Assembly: GCA_021307315.1 (NCBI GenBank)
Contig: JAJSPD010000030.1
Coordinates: 372,001 to 436,000 of the forward strand
Source: Bisporella sp. PMI_857
Lineage: Eukaryota > Ascomycota > Leotiomycetes > Helotiales > Helotiaceae
Direction: 5' to 3'
Length of the DNA stretch: 64,000 nucleotides
The notes beneath the pieces are model-generated. The model saw nothing but the letters and a program-made list of their open reading frames with translations. It was not told the origin of the DNA and did no database searches. Made by a program: the position numbers and the translations under genes. Shown in pieces: positions 1-11,946 of this stretch (its first letter is position 1; every line of letters starts with the position of its first letter).

Positions 1-329
1 ACTATTTTGCCTGATGTTGATTGATACAAGACTAAAAAAAAGCAGTGTAAAAATACAGGTCTGATCCTCCTAATCTTGAATCCCGAATTTCATCAACTTT
101 CTTAATAAAGGGAAGCTGGCCCGAAAGTTGACTACTTCGGAGTGTGACATTGTGCACATCCGTCGCCCGCAGCTAGTAGTACATGACCACTTCAACGCTT
201 CTCCTCCGTTGCATTAGCTTTCTGAGGAAATCCCAATCGCCTATTGAAGTCAGTAACAGAACAAACAGCATGCCACCCTCTTAATAATTGTACAACATAT
301 ACGAGGTGGATAGGTAGAAATTTAAGAAA
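1..329. other. Intergenic, left window edge
   Basis: AT-rich sequence with no reading frame I can support. It lies just downstream of the Nce101-like gene and probably carries its 3' untranslated region. No repeat or RNA gene was recognised. Confidence 0.5.
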
Positions 330-601
330 CTAGGATGGAGTAGCTCCATTCAAGACAGGCTTATGGGCACAAGACCTTCAGAACAAGAAACCGCGTATGC
401 TCAAACCCAAAGTCACCACTCAAGGGTATTTAAACTGATAGGAAAGACTCCGTACCTCAACCCAGAATTGATAGTTTCCTGTGTTGAACGTCCAAGCTCC
501 TTCTCCTCGCGGTTGATCCTCGTTGCGGCAGCAGACAGCCCAATAAAAAGAGCGAAAATTGGATCCCCAACCTTGGAGATCAGATGAACAGGCGTAGGCA
601 T
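330..601 (-). CDS. NCE101: Nce101-like small membrane protein (non-classical export family)
   Basis: Small protein of the NCE101 family, which in yeast is linked to export of proteins lacking signal peptides. The first exon (456-601) reads MPTPVHLISKVGDPIFALFI followed by GLSAAATRINREEKELGRST. That is the conserved fungal pattern: a single hydrophobic segment with a GDP motif, then a basic and acidic stretch. A donor GTACGG follows codon 48. The second exon is less certain; the acceptor at 375/376 gives a short basic tail ending at a TAG at 330-332, about 63 residues in total. The family is usually 50-70 residues, so the size fits. The start is the first methionine of the conserved block. Identification is from family knowledge; the exact C terminus is an inference. 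Confidence 0.72.
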
Positions 602-1113
602 CTTTTGATATGATGATCCGGTAATGTTTGGAAGGAAGTGAAGCCCTTGATTGCTAGGGCGGATACGCTCTTGTTGATTTGCTTGATGAAAAGGCTTGGC
701 GACATGGCTTTCTATTTAAGCCTCATCTACCCACTTACTACTCCGTGACTTGCCCACTTCGATGAGTTATGCCTCGGACAACATATCTTCCTACCACTTT
801 TGAGATACTTTTGATGGAGTAGATAGGAGGGTTTAGCTCTTAAAGTCGCTTAAGATACAGTATAAAAACGATCACGCATAGGAAATCTCGAAAACATTGA
901 GGCTAAAAGGCACGTGATATAGATTGAGATCTAAGACTGTGTGAAGAGTCGAGTATCTTTCGTGTTGTGTCTAATCCAAAGCTATCTACAAAGAAGCGTT
1001 CATTATATACTCTCTAGTTTACGCTTTGCTAATCAACGCCATTCACCCCAGACCTGCCCCTTTTGTGTAGAAGCTAGCAATATAGGATCATCCCCGTCTT
1101 TTCATCACATTCC
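602..1113. promoter_or_regulatory. Intergenic: Nce101 upstream region and ggc1 3' region
   Basis: This gap holds the promoter side of the minus-strand Nce101-like gene and the 3' side of ggc1. A perfect CACGTG E-box lies at 911-916. No supported coding sequence is present. Confidence 0.45.
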
Positions 1114-2438
1114 CTATTTCTTGCTAAACGCAACGTCGAAGGCAGGAATCAACGTCTGTGCAAGCCAGAATGAGAAGACAAGCTTTGGACCGGTCATGAG
1201 AAGCTATGTCATATTAGTCAAATGGTAGTCATGGGAGATGTACGCCTTTTAGGGAGCCCATACCTTGGGTGTTAAACCCTTGAAGAAACTTGTGAATCCT
1301 TCATTCTTGACCATGCTTCGGATTATCTTAATTCCACTCTCTGGGTTCTCAAAGTTCTTGTTCTGGATACGAGTCTTAATAACATCAAGTGGTGCTGATA
1401 CGACCAAAGAAGCAGTAGCACCACCAATAGATGCAATGAAGTTTTGGAACCATGTGGCAGCATTATAATCTGTCAACCCGAAGAGATATCCTTTTGTGAA
1501 TGCAGATCCACCGAAGAGCTATAATCGTGTTAAAACAGGAGCTTTGGATGGCCTGCAGCATAACCTACAGCAAATGATCCTGGTGCATTCCTTGCAGCCG
1601 TCCATCCAGCGCCTCGATATAGTCCCATACCCTCATCACGCACTATTGCCAATACTCCACGTCCTCGAAAGGCAGCGGGGTTTGTTTGACGCTTAATCTT
1701 AAGCACATCAAGGGGAAGAAGGACGATTTCACCAATACCAATAATGCTACAAAAGTGGTCAGCCTTTGCCTCACCGTATCCTACATCCGACCAACCTTCC
1801 AGCTACGGAGTGCATGATTGCCTTTCCGGTCTTTTTGCCAAAAGCCGCATCGAATTGATTGCCATAATGCTTCGCCAGGAAATCTCTCGCAAATGGTTGA
1901 CCGCCATACTTGTATATACGTTGTGAAACCTGACAGACGAAACATTAGCGTGTGGCATATATCGAGATTATCTTAATCTACCTTGTATCCTGCAGCATAT
2001 CCAAGACCAGGGAACAGTGAGAAGAATCTCTTTCCAATTGGGGCAGATGCTGAATCTCTGAAGATGACGGAGTTTAATTGCGAAGCGGATTTGATCTACG
2101 GCACCGTTAGCATTGTCACACTCTCTCTACACCCTCCTACTGGCAGATTAACTGAGCACACACCTTGACCTCGTTACTCATCAAACGCTTTGATATCGTG
2201 TCAACCTCCAATATGTCAGTAACTATCTTCCTATCAAAGTTTATCGGAGCATACTGGGTGGAAGACGGCAAGCTCAGCAATGCCAGCAGACCCTAAGACA
2301 TTGTAAGCATTACCCTTCCCACGCAAGCGAACCTGCGGCATGACAATCGCACGTACCAGATCCTAATAATCGTGCCAAAGTCGACTCCGACTTATAGTCG
2401 GCCTTCGCTCCTGGTGCAACAGCTGCAATTGGTGACAT
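1114..2438 (-). CDS. GGC1: Mitochondrial GTP/GDP carrier Ggc1
   Basis: Inner-membrane carrier that exchanges matrix GDP for cytosolic GTP. Eight exons can be joined in phase: 2357-2438, 2255-2292, 2164-2205, 1982-2095, 1796-1929, 1569-1746, 1264-1518 and 1114-1203. They give about 310 residues, the usual size of a mitochondrial carrier. Diagnostic pieces are SAGIAELAVFHPVDTISKRL (first repeat, Px[DE] motif), GIGEIVLLPLDVLKIKRQ (second repeat), SLVVSAPLDVIKTRIQ (third repeat) and the C-terminal GPKLVFSFWLAQTLIPAFD, which is typical of Ggc1 rather than other carriers. The start is the ATG at 2436-2438, giving MSPIAAVAPGAKADYKSEST. All introns are short (about 48-70 nt) with GT-AG ends. Identification is strong; exon ends rest on reading phase and homology remembered from the family. 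Confidence 0.9.
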
Positions 2439-3685
2439 TGTTGGCGATTATAAAACAATTGAATGGAAGGGAACTAGAGGAATGGGACAGTAAGAAATCT
2501 ATGGTAGATTCTAAACTGGCATAAACTGGAAATGAATGTTAACAGGGACCTCTCAACAAAAAATTGATCAACGCGTGCTTTTTGGATTTTTAAAAAGTGC
2601 TGCGACTGTCATTTCTTTGCAGGGATTGATGGTCCGAGCGCTGGGCATTCTAGGCATTGAGCATCACCAGGTCTCCAGTTTTTCTTTCAATATCAACCCT
2701 TGCTTTATCTACCTGCTAAAAAGGCCCTCTTGCATATGCATCTCATATCTTCTAAGGCTTCCGGTCACATACTCTCCAATATTACTAGGCCTCATTCTAG
2801 CACCTCATAAACAGTAAAGCATCGTCGAGTAACTCAGAAAAACCAGGACCAAGCTTATATTGTGCGATGCCAGTAGAATACCACACACCTAGATACTCGC
2901 CATACGAATACATACTGTAATGTCCTCCTTGATGTCATAGGGCTATATCGTTGGGCGTTGTTCTGGACTTTGTGAATTATCCTCTATTTTTGTGTGAGCA
3001 CATAAAGTAGTCATTTGTTTCATTCTCATTTCTATCTCTAACCGTTGATCAAAGTATTGTCTATTTGTGTTACTTGAGCTTGAATTCGTTCCAGTCTTAG
3101 GGGGTACCCCTCCAGGGCTATGACATACGTGTTATGTGAATGGCATGTTCGCTCAGTGTTCTATAATAAGTTGTACAATTTTTGTTATGGTGATAAGTTT
3201 GAAGTTGGCTAAATTTATTAGAAGTAATGGCTATACACAAGTGATACCTTGATTTCCTGTGTTTATATTTTCTTCCATAGTACCAAATGGCAATATTTAA
3301 CTTATATAAGCGGCCACGAGCTCCATCGTTTGTCGTTATTTGTCATTCATGCTGATGAGGTTCGAGTTCCATGCTTGGTCGGGTTCACCCACGGGATCTA
3401 ATCTTCATGTTGCGCATTGTTTGCAGATTATAAATTTTGAGCTATGCTGTCTAAAACGGTACCTGACGGCAATTTCAGCTATTTCTTGACGAGGCATAAC
3501 GACAATTATTATGATACATATGCTCACCGGCTAGGATAGGGTTAGTACTTCTTTTCTTTGCTCATACAGAATCTTAATTCCGTTGTAGTGACTACTACTG
3601 AGCTGCAATGCCACACATACTTATGTCGCTAGCCTGGGTCCCAAGCTTTATCCATAATACGCATTGAACTGGGCCTTCCTTTTAC
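2439..3685. other. Intergenic, AT-rich
   Basis: Contains the ggc1 promoter at the left end. The remainder is AT-rich with only short, unconvincing reading frames (for example 2536-2817). The N-terminal part of the neighbouring RBR relic may lie in the last few hundred bases but is no longer recognisable. Confidence 0.45.
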
Positions 3686-4554
3686 ATGGTGCTCTTTCCA
3701 CGGCGGCTTTATGTCGGAGCCAGAGCCTCCATCCACCAAATTATTCCTAATCATGGCCATCAGCCTCTCGTTTCTTTTGCTCAACCAATTTTGGTCAGTG
3801 ATGTTGCTCAGCTTCCCTGCTACCATAACTTTTGTCGATTTTGTCTCACAAACTTCTTCAAACTTGCAATAGCAGATGCATCTAAATTTCCTCCTTGTTG
3901 CTACTTACATTCCATTCTACTTGACCATGTACAAGACCTCTTGACGATAAGCCTCATCGAGCAATACAAAGACAAGAAGCTCAAATATGGGACCCATGAT
4001 CGTACATATTGCTCTGCTAGTAGCTGTTTAGTCTTCATTCCACCAGACAATATCAACAACAGCCGTGCAAGTTGTCCCAAATGTGACTTTGTAACATGTA
4101 GCTTGCGCAAGTAGACATCCCACGTTGGAGGCTGTGCTGCCGACGCTGATCTACAGCACGTATTGAAGTTCTTGAAGGATGACATCAAGGGTCAACAATG
4201 TGAAAACTGTTTCGAGGGCATAGAACTCGAATCTGGTTGCAACCATGTCACGTATGTAAACAATCCTGTCTTCTCATTTGTGTTAACACTCATAGATGCC
4301 GTTGTGGTCATCGGTTCTGTTATAAATGCGGTATGAGATGGAAGACCTGTGGGTGTCATCAGTTCAATGACAATCCTACACAGAACCGAGCGGATGAACT
4401 ACGGCCGCTCGAGCACGATTACATTCCACGACCTCCCGTTCTCGCGGAGGATAATTGTCACCACCTTTACTGGGAGTATTCGGGCTGTGGGCTTGATGCA
4501 GATATTCTGACCTGTCCTCAATGCGGCATGGTGCGCTGCAATACTTGCAGATAG
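3686..4554 (+). pseudogene. Decayed RBR (RING-IBR-RING) E3 ubiquitin ligase
   Basis: RBR ligases take ubiquitin from an E2 onto a RING2 cysteine and pass it to a substrate. The order of RBR elements is visible. First comes a broken RING1 (CYHNFCRFCLTNFFKLAIAD, then FPPCC). Next is an IBR segment with YCSASSCLVFIPPD and CPKCDFVTC. The RING2/IBR part (CENCFEGIELESGCNHVTC, then RCGHRFCYKCGMRWKTCGC) is rejoined across a 44 nt intron at 4252-4295. The C-terminal module is TCPQCGMVRCNTCR. Three defects show. A TAG at 4112-4114 interrupts the IBR just before TSHVGGCAAD. A zinc-ligand cysteine in the preceding CxxC is arginine. The frame shifts near 3795, so the first RING cysteine pair is lost. The end of the gene is intact. 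A functional ligase from this locus is unlikely. Confidence 0.8.
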
Positions 4555-6340
4555 ATGGTTTGAGTATTCACATCTAACTTGCGCCAACCAACCCTCAACC
4601 CATTTTATGCGTGGACCACTTATACGTCCTCGTTGACCACAAAACCCCATGTTCTTTCGACCAACTATCAATCTGTACTTGTTTCCATCTTTCTTCTCAG
4701 AAAATCGCAGACCTAGATCTCGACTCCAATCACTCAATATCAATGGGCTGGTCACCGCAAAGACTCTCAATAGTTCACCAATACGAAAGCATTATTTCCC
4801 ATGCCAGACAATTTAAAAAATTGGCCATGTATCAAAGGTCGCTGACAGACTCCCTAGGCCGTCACCGGGTTCTGTCCCTAAGTTACTTTTTCATTTATCA
4901 TGCTGAATAATGATGATATGTTGGGTTTCCTTTACTCTTTGCGAATTCTGTGGCGCATAAATTGATATTTTGGAAGATACTTCCAATCTTACGAAAGTAG
5001 GGTATTGCACCTCATAGCCCCATGCCCTATTTTCGGCCTCACATACACTCTCCCTGGAGACGTCGGTACATACATACATACGGGACTCTCTACATAAGAT
5101 GCTCATGGTTAATTTTATAATAAAATGTTTTCTTTGGTGTCCAAGAGGTGACTCATGCATGTAATTTGTAGTATTTTGGTCCCCGCCACAACGTTGTTCA
5201 CAAGTGTCATTCAATTACCATCACCCTATAATGTCATCCAGCATCCGGTGTCTAGCAACCGAAAGACTTCCCATCGTCTTCCTCAGGCTTCTTTCAGTAA
5301 AGTTATTAGCCTACAAATCCGTCAGATTTTCCTCGTTCTTTAAGTCTACTTTTTAAACTCAACTGATTTTGAATTACATCACTGCAATAGCAATCTGCGG
5401 CATAATTGCCACCTAGATAATTGTACACACTCAACCTTCAACAAGCCGGTTCTCTGCTCAGCGTACTTGCAAAATCACAGATGACTCAGCTACCAAAGAA
5501 AGAGGTTTACTGGTTCTCGACTGAGCTAGAAGGAAGGTTAGGTATACACGCATTACTTCTCTGTGGGGAGCTCGCTTAGTCAGGGGTATCCCTGTGTAAC
5601 ATCCCTTGAATGTCTGATATATCTGTAGACATTCCTGTACGAAGTAAGACCGAGATCTATCAAGGAGATGAAACCATTTGTAGCGTGATCAAAATTATCT
5701 AAGCTAATAAGGAGGTGAAATCAGGTTCATGTTTATTTTCCAAGTCAATTTGTCCTAGTGTGGCACACAGCAATGGAGAACGAGAGCTTCTGAGCATTTG
5801 CCATCCTTCAAGTCTTAATTCTCTAAATATCACCGGCGTACTTGAGCATTCTTAATATTTTAGTAGTCATTTAGGCGTTCAAAGATATTTGTCACTCTGC
5901 CTCCTTCTCAAATCCCGTTGGCTGCAGCTCGTATACAACACTCTCACATCGCATATGGATTCTTGGAACTCTGAAACATGCTTACCGATCACATGAGACG
6001 GAACCAGGAAGCCTTTTTCCCAGAGTGTTGGGAGGTTCCACGTGTTCACCCATTGATACAAGTTGGGGTCTGGGGGTGGAGATATGTCAACCTGTATCAG
6101 ACGAGTTTCATTCAAAAGCTAGTAGGTCCACCTTGCATGGCCTGTGTCAACAACACACTTCCCAAACCGATCATGTCATTTCAAAGAGAGGGAGCGCAAG
6201 AGGCAAGAATATGAATGTGTAATAAAATATGGCTTCCAGAACTCATCTAAATATTTAATTCCTCTAAAAACATATACCCTGGTATCAAACCGTTCCGTAT
6301 TCCGGAAAATTCTCCATATTTCTCCCGTTCACCCCATCAA
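4555..6340. other. Intergenic, no supported gene
   Basis: About 1.8 kb of AT-rich DNA between the RBR relic and the carbonic anhydrase gene. One minus-strand frame at 5879-6115 (starting MNETRLIQVDISPPPDPN) has a plausible splice donor at its 3' side, but no family was recognised and no second exon could be joined. The rightmost part is the carbonic anhydrase 3' region. Confidence 0.45.
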
Positions 6341-7774
6341 TTACGCTCCTATCGCTCTGAGATTTAAGCTTGAACCGATGTCAATGCCGGTTAAATCTTT
6401 AATAATGTCAACAACGTTTCCAGAGCTTCCATCGACGACCCTTACATTGCCTGCTTCCTTGCTCGTTTCTCCCTCTGTAGCTCCCTCTTCTGTGGCACCT
6501 TCTGCTGCTGCTTCTTCTGCTAACTTGGCCGCTTCTTCTTCGGCTTTCTTTGCTGCTTCTTCTTCTGCTAGCTTAGCAGCTTCCTCTTCGGCTGCGGCTG
6601 GTTCCTCAGTGGCTTGTTCGCCCTCTGCAGCTTCTCCCTCGGCTGCGGCTGGTTCCTCAGCGGCTTGCTCGCCCTCTGCCGCTGCTGCAGTGCTTTCGGC
6701 TGGAGCAGCGGACTCAGTTGGAGTAGCGGGCTCGGCTGCAACAGGTGCGGAAGCCACTCCAGCAACAGCAGCTGCGGAGAGAGACAGAAGGTTGGGCGAA
6801 CCTAGGGTGTTCTGAACGAAACGAGAGTTGAACCCTACAACAGCCTTAACCTTGTTGAAGCTAGCGACATCCAAGGGGAGTTGTTGAGAAGTAACAAAGA
6901 ATGTGAGACCCTCTGCACAGGGTGGTGTCGTGAGAGAACCTGTCATGTGTTAGATTATTTTTGAGAACTGTGAATTAGACTTGCCAGTGTATTGGTGGAG
7001 GTTCTGTCCTTGGATAGCGGCGACGACTGGTCCAAATGCAAGAGGCCCAACCTCGGTGACGGTACCGGGATTCGAGATCTCCCCAATCTTGTTGAAAATG
7101 GTTGAGATGAGTTCGGTTGTCTCGCCTCCCTCGGAGAGCTGGAAATGTGCTGCAATAACAGCAATAGCTCCATCTATTAATCTCCGATTAGCACTTCTCT
7201 ATGAAATAGAAAGTCAAATATACCTGCTGCCTCGTGGACCATGTGCATCTCAAGTGGGAAATACTCTCCGTCGACAGTGTGCTCACTAGGCGAATGGAAG
7301 TGGAACTGCTTCAGCTCGAACTCCTTTCCACCAACGGTGGTCTTAGCGCCAGTGCCTTCCATTACTACCTCGACGGTGGTACCGATGTTCTCAAATTCTG
7401 TAGCAGCTACATCTGGGAACTCAATGGTAAGATCAGTGCCGGCGATGGTTGTTGTGCTTGTATTGGTGACATCGATAGGTGATTGAATTGTATTAGTCGA
7501 GCAGCCTGTAAACTCTGTGCTCAGGGACGCCCATTGTGTTCTTCACTACTATTAGTCTATGAGATTCAAACTTGAAGCTTTCTTCTTACGGTCCATCAGC
7601 ACCAAGGTATCCGAACTTGCCAACCTCTACAACCTTTTCCGCAGCTCCGCCTTCCTGGCGCTTGATTCTGGTCTGTCTTCTCAGTAAAGAGGTTCCATGA
7701 CCACAGGATGCAGAAACGCCATCGAAAATGCTAGAGAGCGCGATGGCCACCAGGGCAGAGCGAATGGAAACCAT
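6341..7774 (-). CDS. Secreted alpha-carbonic anhydrase with Ala/Glu-rich C-terminal tail
   Basis: Zinc enzyme that interconverts carbon dioxide and bicarbonate, probably secreted. Four exons (7590-7774, 7224-7540, 6985-7173 and 6341-6939) give 429 residues. Residues 1-22 form a signal peptide (MVSIRSALVAIALSSIFDGV). The catalytic domain follows, with alpha-class zinc ligands in KQFHFHSPSEH and LEMHMVHEA, then LTTPPCAEG near its end. After the domain lies a low-complexity region of Ala, Glu and Pro with short tandem units such as AEEEAAKKAEEEAAKLAEE. A conserved-looking end follows, with IKDLTGIDIGSSLNLRAIGA. The third intron appears to be a GC-AG intron: the donor reads GCAAGT. No GPI signal is evident. 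The tail could be a surface-exposed or coiled-coil extension; its role is unknown. Confidence 0.9.
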
Positions 7775-9464
7775 GATTTTGGTTCTTAGGAGGATAAATT
7801 AAGCGGAATGGGGAAATGGTATGAAGTAAAGAATGACGCCGAGGGTACAATAAGGAGCGCCGGCGCTGAGAATGAAGGTAATGTCCTGAAAAGATAGAGA
7901 ATGAAGAACAAGTGAATGGATGAAGATATAACACCACATAGAGATCCTCTTCTTAATATCTTTTTCAACCCATGGCATACCAAGGCCCAAGGGCTTGGTA
8001 TTCCGTCAAAAACACTGGCATATGTTGCTTTGAGACCTTACTTTTCCGAAGACAACGATGATAGACCATTCGCGACCCCTAGGTCAATGAGATTTGACTC
8101 CATCCATGTCCGGACGTCCCCACAGCGGTCGAAGCTGATTCGTTCCATGCGCAGAATACCAAGCTGACACAAGTCCGACTCGTCAATGCTTGACTGCTGC
8201 GCCAAATCCTCCTTGGCTGAACTCTTCAGAAAACACAAAGGCGGAAACCGACAAGCAAAAACCTGAAGCAGAAAGCAAAAGCTTGGGAGGTCTGACAATT
8301 GCCAAGTAGCCATCCAATCATTGAAGTCGGGTCCTGAATGTTTCCAACCCCGGATATTTCCTTGGAGATGAAGCTTGGTATAAGTTTGACATGTCCCACT
8401 GCAGTCTAGATCAAGGAGGCACCCCCTAAATTTGCCAAGAAATAACCCAATCCCCAGCACGTGCAGCTCTTGGGCCGAGCCTTTTTCGCTGGGCAAAGTC
8501 TTGGGGAAAAGGTTCTCTTATAAGCGCGCGCACTGCCCATGCTCAGTTGTTGGCATGGCTTGGTTTCAAAGGCTTAACCCATCCAAAAATGGGTTAAGCT
8601 GTTTCGAAGCTTGAGACGGCGACGAAAAATCATCCGATTCTGGAGCATGGACCTCTGCGGGGTGGCATTGGTATGTTTAGGCTTGTGCCTCCAAATACAT
8701 GCTATTACTGGGCCGTACTAGCGATTAAGCATCCATACAAGGATAGCATACAAGTAATGAGTGTGAAATAGTATTTGTTAGAAAATGTGACGGAATTCCT
8801 TTCCATTTTGTTACAAAAAGTAAAACCAGCTTCGTTGTTCTTTATAACTCCTCCAACTCTCATTGGCTCTTGGCTCCAAAGCGTTATATGAAAGTAGCCT
8901 CCGGCACTTGGAACTATTGGAACAACAAGCGACAATGAAGCTAGAGGCTCGGAGCATTGGTTTCACACATTTTGGAGGCTTGACTCGCTGATGGCTGAAT
9001 GCGACTGGCTGAGCGCTATTAGTGCGGCGCCAGATTCCTCATCAAGACTCAAAAATTTCCGGTCGGCAACGTTCTACGAACTCTATTTTTCAAGAAGATC
9101 AATTTTTAAGAGGCTATACAAGGCTATGCTTTCCTTTTCCAAACGTATGCTTGCTGTGAATTTTCTCATCATTATCTTGGCTCCTTCCTCTCGTTTGAAA
9201 GTTTGATTGTGCAGAACTATGCACTAAGGAATTTAACAAGTTCTGGCGGAGGTGGAGCTACTCATTCCGAATTGTGCGAAATTGGATTTGTAGTGAAAAA
9301 TAGTAAGCAAAAATTAAGCGGTCTAGAAGGCCGGAGATAAGCTGGTCTTTTAATGTCTCATTACAACGCAGGATCTGACCAAATGTTCATCCCACTCGAT
9401 TGCGCACGCTAGGGAGTAGATTATGAATTACTACAGGCGTCTATACTGAGATCTCCAAGGTATG
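7775..9464. other. Intergenic: carbonic anhydrase promoter and Mak10 3' region
   Basis: The right flank of the carbonic anhydrase gene contains its promoter. A CACGTG E-box lies near 8458-8463. A 152-codon minus-strand frame at 8038-8496 shows no recognisable motif and is treated as chance. The rest is AT-rich, with nothing I can support. Confidence 0.45.
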
Positions 9465-11946
9465 TCAGGAAATCTTGACAGCTTTTGGCACCACCCACCA
9501 GTCATGATACCCCTTTCCAGGCTTAGGCATCTCAATCTTGATATTTACTTGTCCCGTTTTCCTTGTCTTCTCTACGGCTTCTCGAAGGTTTAAAATTGTG
9601 ATACCCGTGAAGATACATGCCTTTAGACAGTCTTTTACATTTTTCAGCCAGCGATCGTGCGAGCCCTGGCAGAAAGCTTCTGTGGCATCCAGTTTACTGA
9701 GGACCTCAAACGCTTTTTTGGCTCCAGCGACCGATTCCGCGGCAAATTTCAGAAGATCTACACTCGATTCATTTTGTTGCTTAACAACACCGGTGAGATC
9801 TTCGAAGGGAATGAGCTCCGGTAGACCGATTCCAACGAAAGGCTTCATCCGCACTTCATACCGCATATGAGCATTGCTATAAGGTCTCGGGAAGGTATAT
9901 AGAAGCGAGTACCGATCGAGGACCGTGAATAAAGAGGATAATGCATTAGCAAATCCATATGTAGCCGCAGCTTCTAGTGCTGAGTAGTTAAGGAAAGATG
10001 TAGCTTTAGCGAATTCTGCTTGGCTCTGGCCGATGCCCTCCGCGTTCTTACCGCGATAAGCTGCGTGAGCACGCAATATGAATCCTCGGATCCGCTCTAT
10101 ATGCTGGCTTCGCATATTTGATAAGTATTGCAAATACCAATACATTCCAGCCAGTTCATCCGGCTGGTAGATCTCAAGTTCGAAACCCATTTGCACGATC
10201 CATTCCATTTGACGAAGCTTGAAATGATACACCCAAGATGATAGGGGGAACGCATAGATGGCATCATCTGAAATCGCTTTATCGACGGCTGGAACTTCCT
10301 TTGTGTATGTGCGAAGTTCTACGTCAAGCTCCTCGGCATCAACCTGGAGGCTGTCCCAGTCTGCAATATTGTGTCGTAGTAAACGTCGGATACGGCACCG
10401 GTTCTGGCAAATGGTCCGTAAAAGGTCTAAATATGACCCAGCAGCTCGTGAACGAAACAACTCCATCCTTGCGGCGATTTGGAACCGCGGGTCAGTTGGT
10501 ATTTCAATCTCATCGTTGTCCCGATCTAGCAGCACACTTGCTGGAAGGGTGGTGAGCGCAAAATCCTCATCAAGTATCTGACGGATTGACATTGTGCCAA
10601 GGAATATCATATCGCCAAACAAATAGTGCTGGAGTAGAGTTCGTATGTAGACCGATGGTTGCGGCTGTCGTGCTTGAAAATGGATTACAAATGTCTATAT
10701 CTAAGGTTAGTAGAGAGTCAGGGAAAATGATAGCATCTATCCTACCATTAGACTTTGACTATCGTGATACCTAAGCACGTCTACAACGGCTGATGCGTCT
10801 CGACAAAGATTCTCGAGATGATTGAATGCAGCAGCGTCACTAACCTCCACGATAGGACGAGGTGGCACAGTGCTTGCGAGTTTGCGTTGGATTTTGACGC
10901 TGAATGAGCTCGGGACTGGCTTCCCTAATTTGATAGATGATTTAAGCTTGGGTACGTATGTCAGTAGATCTAGCCATAACCCTTTTTGGGTTGGGAATGT
11001 CCTCGAATTGGCTATTTCCACTGCACTGAGAAACTTGGTTCGAAAATCAAGGCGACAGATCAAAGCTTCCTTCAAGTTTGGAACAAGAGTGTTGTCGGTA
11101 GAAAGGCGATTTGTGGTTCGTTTTAGGAAATCAATGACCAAAGTGTGATCTATCGCTTCCAGAAGGTTTCTGTTATAAGTATGAGTGACGAAATCCTCAT
11201 CCTAGGAATAATACTGCATTAGAACCAATCTTCTGCAACGTAAGGTACTCAGAACATACTTCGTAGTAGTGTTCTGCTTTGACGCGATCATTTATGAAGG
11301 AGCATGTCTTGACAAGGCCCAAGCAATAAGCTCTTAGTACCTGTAATTGAAGAGATTCATCATTGGAACAGCTCTCGCTTCGGTCGAAGTACGTGTCTTC
11401 CACCTTCAGAGGAGTCGGCATCATAATCCTATCAATGTACAGACTTGTAAAAATAGTTTGTGAAAGAGGGTATCCCATATGCCAGGCCATCTATGTAATA
11501 TTAGGATGCCTTCTCATTTTGATCTCAAAAGATTATTACCTCATGACACAGAAGTTGATCAATGATACCTATTATCTCCTCGGGAAGGAGTGGCTTGCCA
11601 TAATCATATTCATCGTCCATGGTCTCTCCAGGCTCGAGGTACCCGCTATCCATTTTGCGATCCATAATCTAACCATTTAAGCAATTGATCATCCCGAAGG
11701 CTCCAACATTACTGACCTCTAATGCGCCAACCGATTCAAAAAGTGTAAAATGCGGATCTTTTATGAGTTGACCTAATTCAAGCTCTGGCAGTGTCAACAC
11801 GTGACATGGAACGGTGAGGACCTTCACGAACGTTGGGCAGCATGCGTAAATTGCTCAGTGATATCCATTGCTACAACCCCTTGACTGTGTAGCTTGGGTG
11901 TTGGAGGAGGTTCAGATCCATATGCCACGGAGGCTAACGGATGCAT
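9465..11946 (-). CDS. MAK10: NatC N-terminal acetyltransferase auxiliary subunit Mak10/Naa35
   Basis: Non-catalytic subunit that anchors the NatC complex (Naa30-Naa35-Naa38) to the ribosome for acetylation of Met-hydrophobic N termini. Six exons join in phase: 11832-11946, 11717-11784, 11540-11668, 11260-11490, 10746-11201 and 9465-10694. They give about 742 residues, close to other family members. Conserved blocks are FESVGALEIMDRKMDSGYLE, MAWHMGYPLSQTIFTSLYID, ARQPQPSVYIRTLLQHYLFG and the C-terminal KPGKGYHDWWVVPK. The start is the ATG at 11944-11946 (MHPLASVAYGSEPPPTPKLH); a later in-frame methionine (MDITEQFTHAAQ) is an alternative and loses only 26 residues. Identification is strong. Confidence 0.9.

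Noticed and set aside
3340..3410. GGTTCGAGTTC considered as a tRNA T-arm
   Set aside because: No matching acceptor, D or anticodon stems could be folded around it.
6144..6815. 223-codon plus-strand frame rich in Ala and Ser
   Set aside because: It is the antisense of the Ala/Glu repeat tail of the carbonic anhydrase; low-complexity GC-rich DNA stays open in several frames.
8038..8496. 152-codon minus-strand frame
   Set aside because: No signal peptide, domain or family resemblance; lies in the promoter side of the carbonic anhydrase gene.
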